Notes under the pieces: model-generated | What the model was told of the DNA's origin: nothing | Database searches by the model: none | What the model saw: the letters and a program-made list of their open reading frames with translations, nothing else | Shown here: positions 6,911 through 7,255 of the stretch, in pieces | How positions within the stretch are numbered: the stretch's first letter is position 1 | Layout: every line of letters begins with the position of its first letter | Source of the DNA: JBLHKE01 sp047619485 | GTDB lineage: Bacteria; Verrucomicrobiota; Verrucomicrobiia; Verrucomicrobiales; DEV007 | NCBI GenBank assembly: GCA_047619485.1 | Contig: JBLHKE010000390.1 | Span: 1 to 7,255, forward strand | DNA: 7,255 bases | Direction: 5' to 3' | Translations under genes and position numbers: made by a program

Positions 6911-6977
6911 GGTCGATAGCTAGACAGTCATTGAGCCTACCACTCAAGACCGAGTCTGCTTTGTCTAGTGAACTAAT
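6904..6977. repeat. nested inner palindrome of the MITE
   Basis: Three nested pairs lie in the left half of the element: ATTAGTT (6904-6910) with AACTAAT (6971-6977), CTAGACA (6920-6926) with TGTCTAG (6962-6968), and TTGAG (6931-6935) with CTCAA (6943-6947). Read as one strand they would form a long interrupted hairpin. The outer arm overlaps the terminal repeat, so the same bases can pair in two ways. Confidence 0.6.
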
Positions 6978-7027
6978 CGGAGGAAATTCCAACGAAGTTG
7001 GGGGTTCATGGGGAAGCAGATATAATT

Positions 7028-7048
7028 AACTTATTTCCTGACAGACCC
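7028..7048 (-). repeat. right terminal inverted repeat of the MITE
   Basis: Read on the reverse strand it begins GGGTCTGTCAG and is the partner of 6890-6910. Its outermost base or bases overlap the target duplication and the stop codon of the hydrolase gene. Confidence 0.7.
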
Positions 7049-7255
7049 TAAGGGATTAGTTTTGATGCGCGGAGCCACTCCTCGCAACGCTTGGTCCAGG
7101 TTGAGACCGGATGTTCGCTCGGGCGCATGCCATAGCCGTGGCCACCCTTGCCGTAGATATGCAGTTCCGCTGGCACCTTGGCGCGTTTCAACTCGACGTA
7201 GAGCAGCGCCGCGTAGATCGAGCGGTCGGAGTCGTCGTGGGTGATGGCGATGAAC
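7048..7255 (-). CDS. alpha/beta hydrolase (acetylxylan-esterase-like), N-terminus outside window
   Basis: The last 68 codons of a gene that begins beyond the right edge. The reading starts FIAITHDDSDRSIYAALLY, continues VELKRAKVPAELHIYGKG, then GHGYGMRPSEHPVSTW, and ends CEEWLRASKLIP. This is the C-terminal part of the dienelactone-hydrolase or xylan-esterase-like branch of the alpha/beta hydrolase fold, common in Planctomycetota and Verrucomicrobiota. The Asp of the DDSD segment is likely the catalytic acid and the His of GGHGYG the catalytic histidine; the nucleophile serine would lie outside the window. Such enzymes are often secreted and remove acetyl groups from plant polysaccharides, but the substrate here is not shown. 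The TAG stop (complement of 7048-7050) lies within the CTAA duplication of the MITE. The pre-insertion sequence would have had the same TAG, so the protein was not shortened. Confidence 0.85.
   Translation of the reverse strand, partial: FIAITHDDSDRSIYAALLYVELKRAKVPAELHIYGKGGHGYGMRPSEHPVSTWTKRCEEWLRASKLIP

Larger units (their letters stand above)
6886..7051. mobile_element. MITE-like element with CTAA target duplication
   Basis: The element (6890 to 7047 or 7048, about 158 bp) has no gene. Its ends are imperfect inverted repeats, GGGCTTGTCAG at the left and CTGACAGACCC at the right. Extended to 21 bases each (6890-6910 and 7028-7048) they match at 16 positions. Identical CTAA copies flank it (6886-6889 and 7048-7051), inside a longer identical CCCTAAGGG (6884-6892 and 7046-7054), so a 3 to 9 base duplication cannot be excluded. 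CTAA fits the YTAR target rule of the IS5 group, so mobilisation by an IS5-like transposase is an inference; the transposase is not in the window. It is AT-richer than its surroundings. Confidence 0.7.

Noticed and set aside
7062..7244. Plus-strand open frame of 60 codons at the right edge
   Set aside because: Shadow of the hydrolase gene, whose reverse-strand reading is clearly the true one.

Overview
The window looks like chromosomal DNA from a Verrucomicrobiota bacterium (Luteolibacter/Haloferula-like). This is an inference. It rests on the protein types present: helical A-W-x-x-x-D-P repeat proteins, a membrane protein whose C-terminal domain has the 'TWEERxPYVR...MAPLMERY' signature I associate with this phylum, a PcfJ-like protein, and an alpha/beta hydrolase ending in 'GGHGYGMRPSEHPVSTW'. 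Most genes here lack a Shine-Dalgarno sequence. Every assignment was made by reading translations; no database search was possible.

Layout. (1) 1-644, minus: N-terminal two thirds or so of a PcfJ-like protein that runs off the left edge. (2) 645-1039: an intergenic stretch with no convincing gene but a cluster of hairpins. (3) 1040-1067: a near-consensus sigma70-type promoter whose predicted start site falls on the probable GTG start at 1075. It drives two overlapping plus-strand genes (1075-2619 and 2616-4439) for membrane-anchored or secreted helical-repeat proteins. (4) 4478-4834: clearly coding sequence with no usual start codon at its upstream end, probably a gene that has lost its 5' end. 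It overlaps by ATGA a zinc-ribbon/TerB protein gene (4831-5445). (5) 5454-6788, minus and convergent: a protein with an HTH-like segment, one membrane span and a C-terminal Verrucomicrobial domain. (6) 6886-7051: a MITE-like element of about 158 bp with imperfect terminal inverted repeats and a CTAA target duplication, with an inner set of nested hairpins. It sits exactly on the stop codon of (7), an alpha/beta hydrolase (7048-7255, minus) that runs off the right edge.

How the genes may work together. The two repeat proteins are translationally coupled and probably act together at the cell envelope. The TerB-like gene is coupled to the headless gene before it. The minus-strand membrane protein may be a membrane-bound regulator. 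No complete pathway, defence system, CRISPR array, rRNA or tRNA was found. The most notable points are the MITE at a stop codon, the leaderless promoter/start arrangement, the headless coding region and the HTH-membrane-domain protein.
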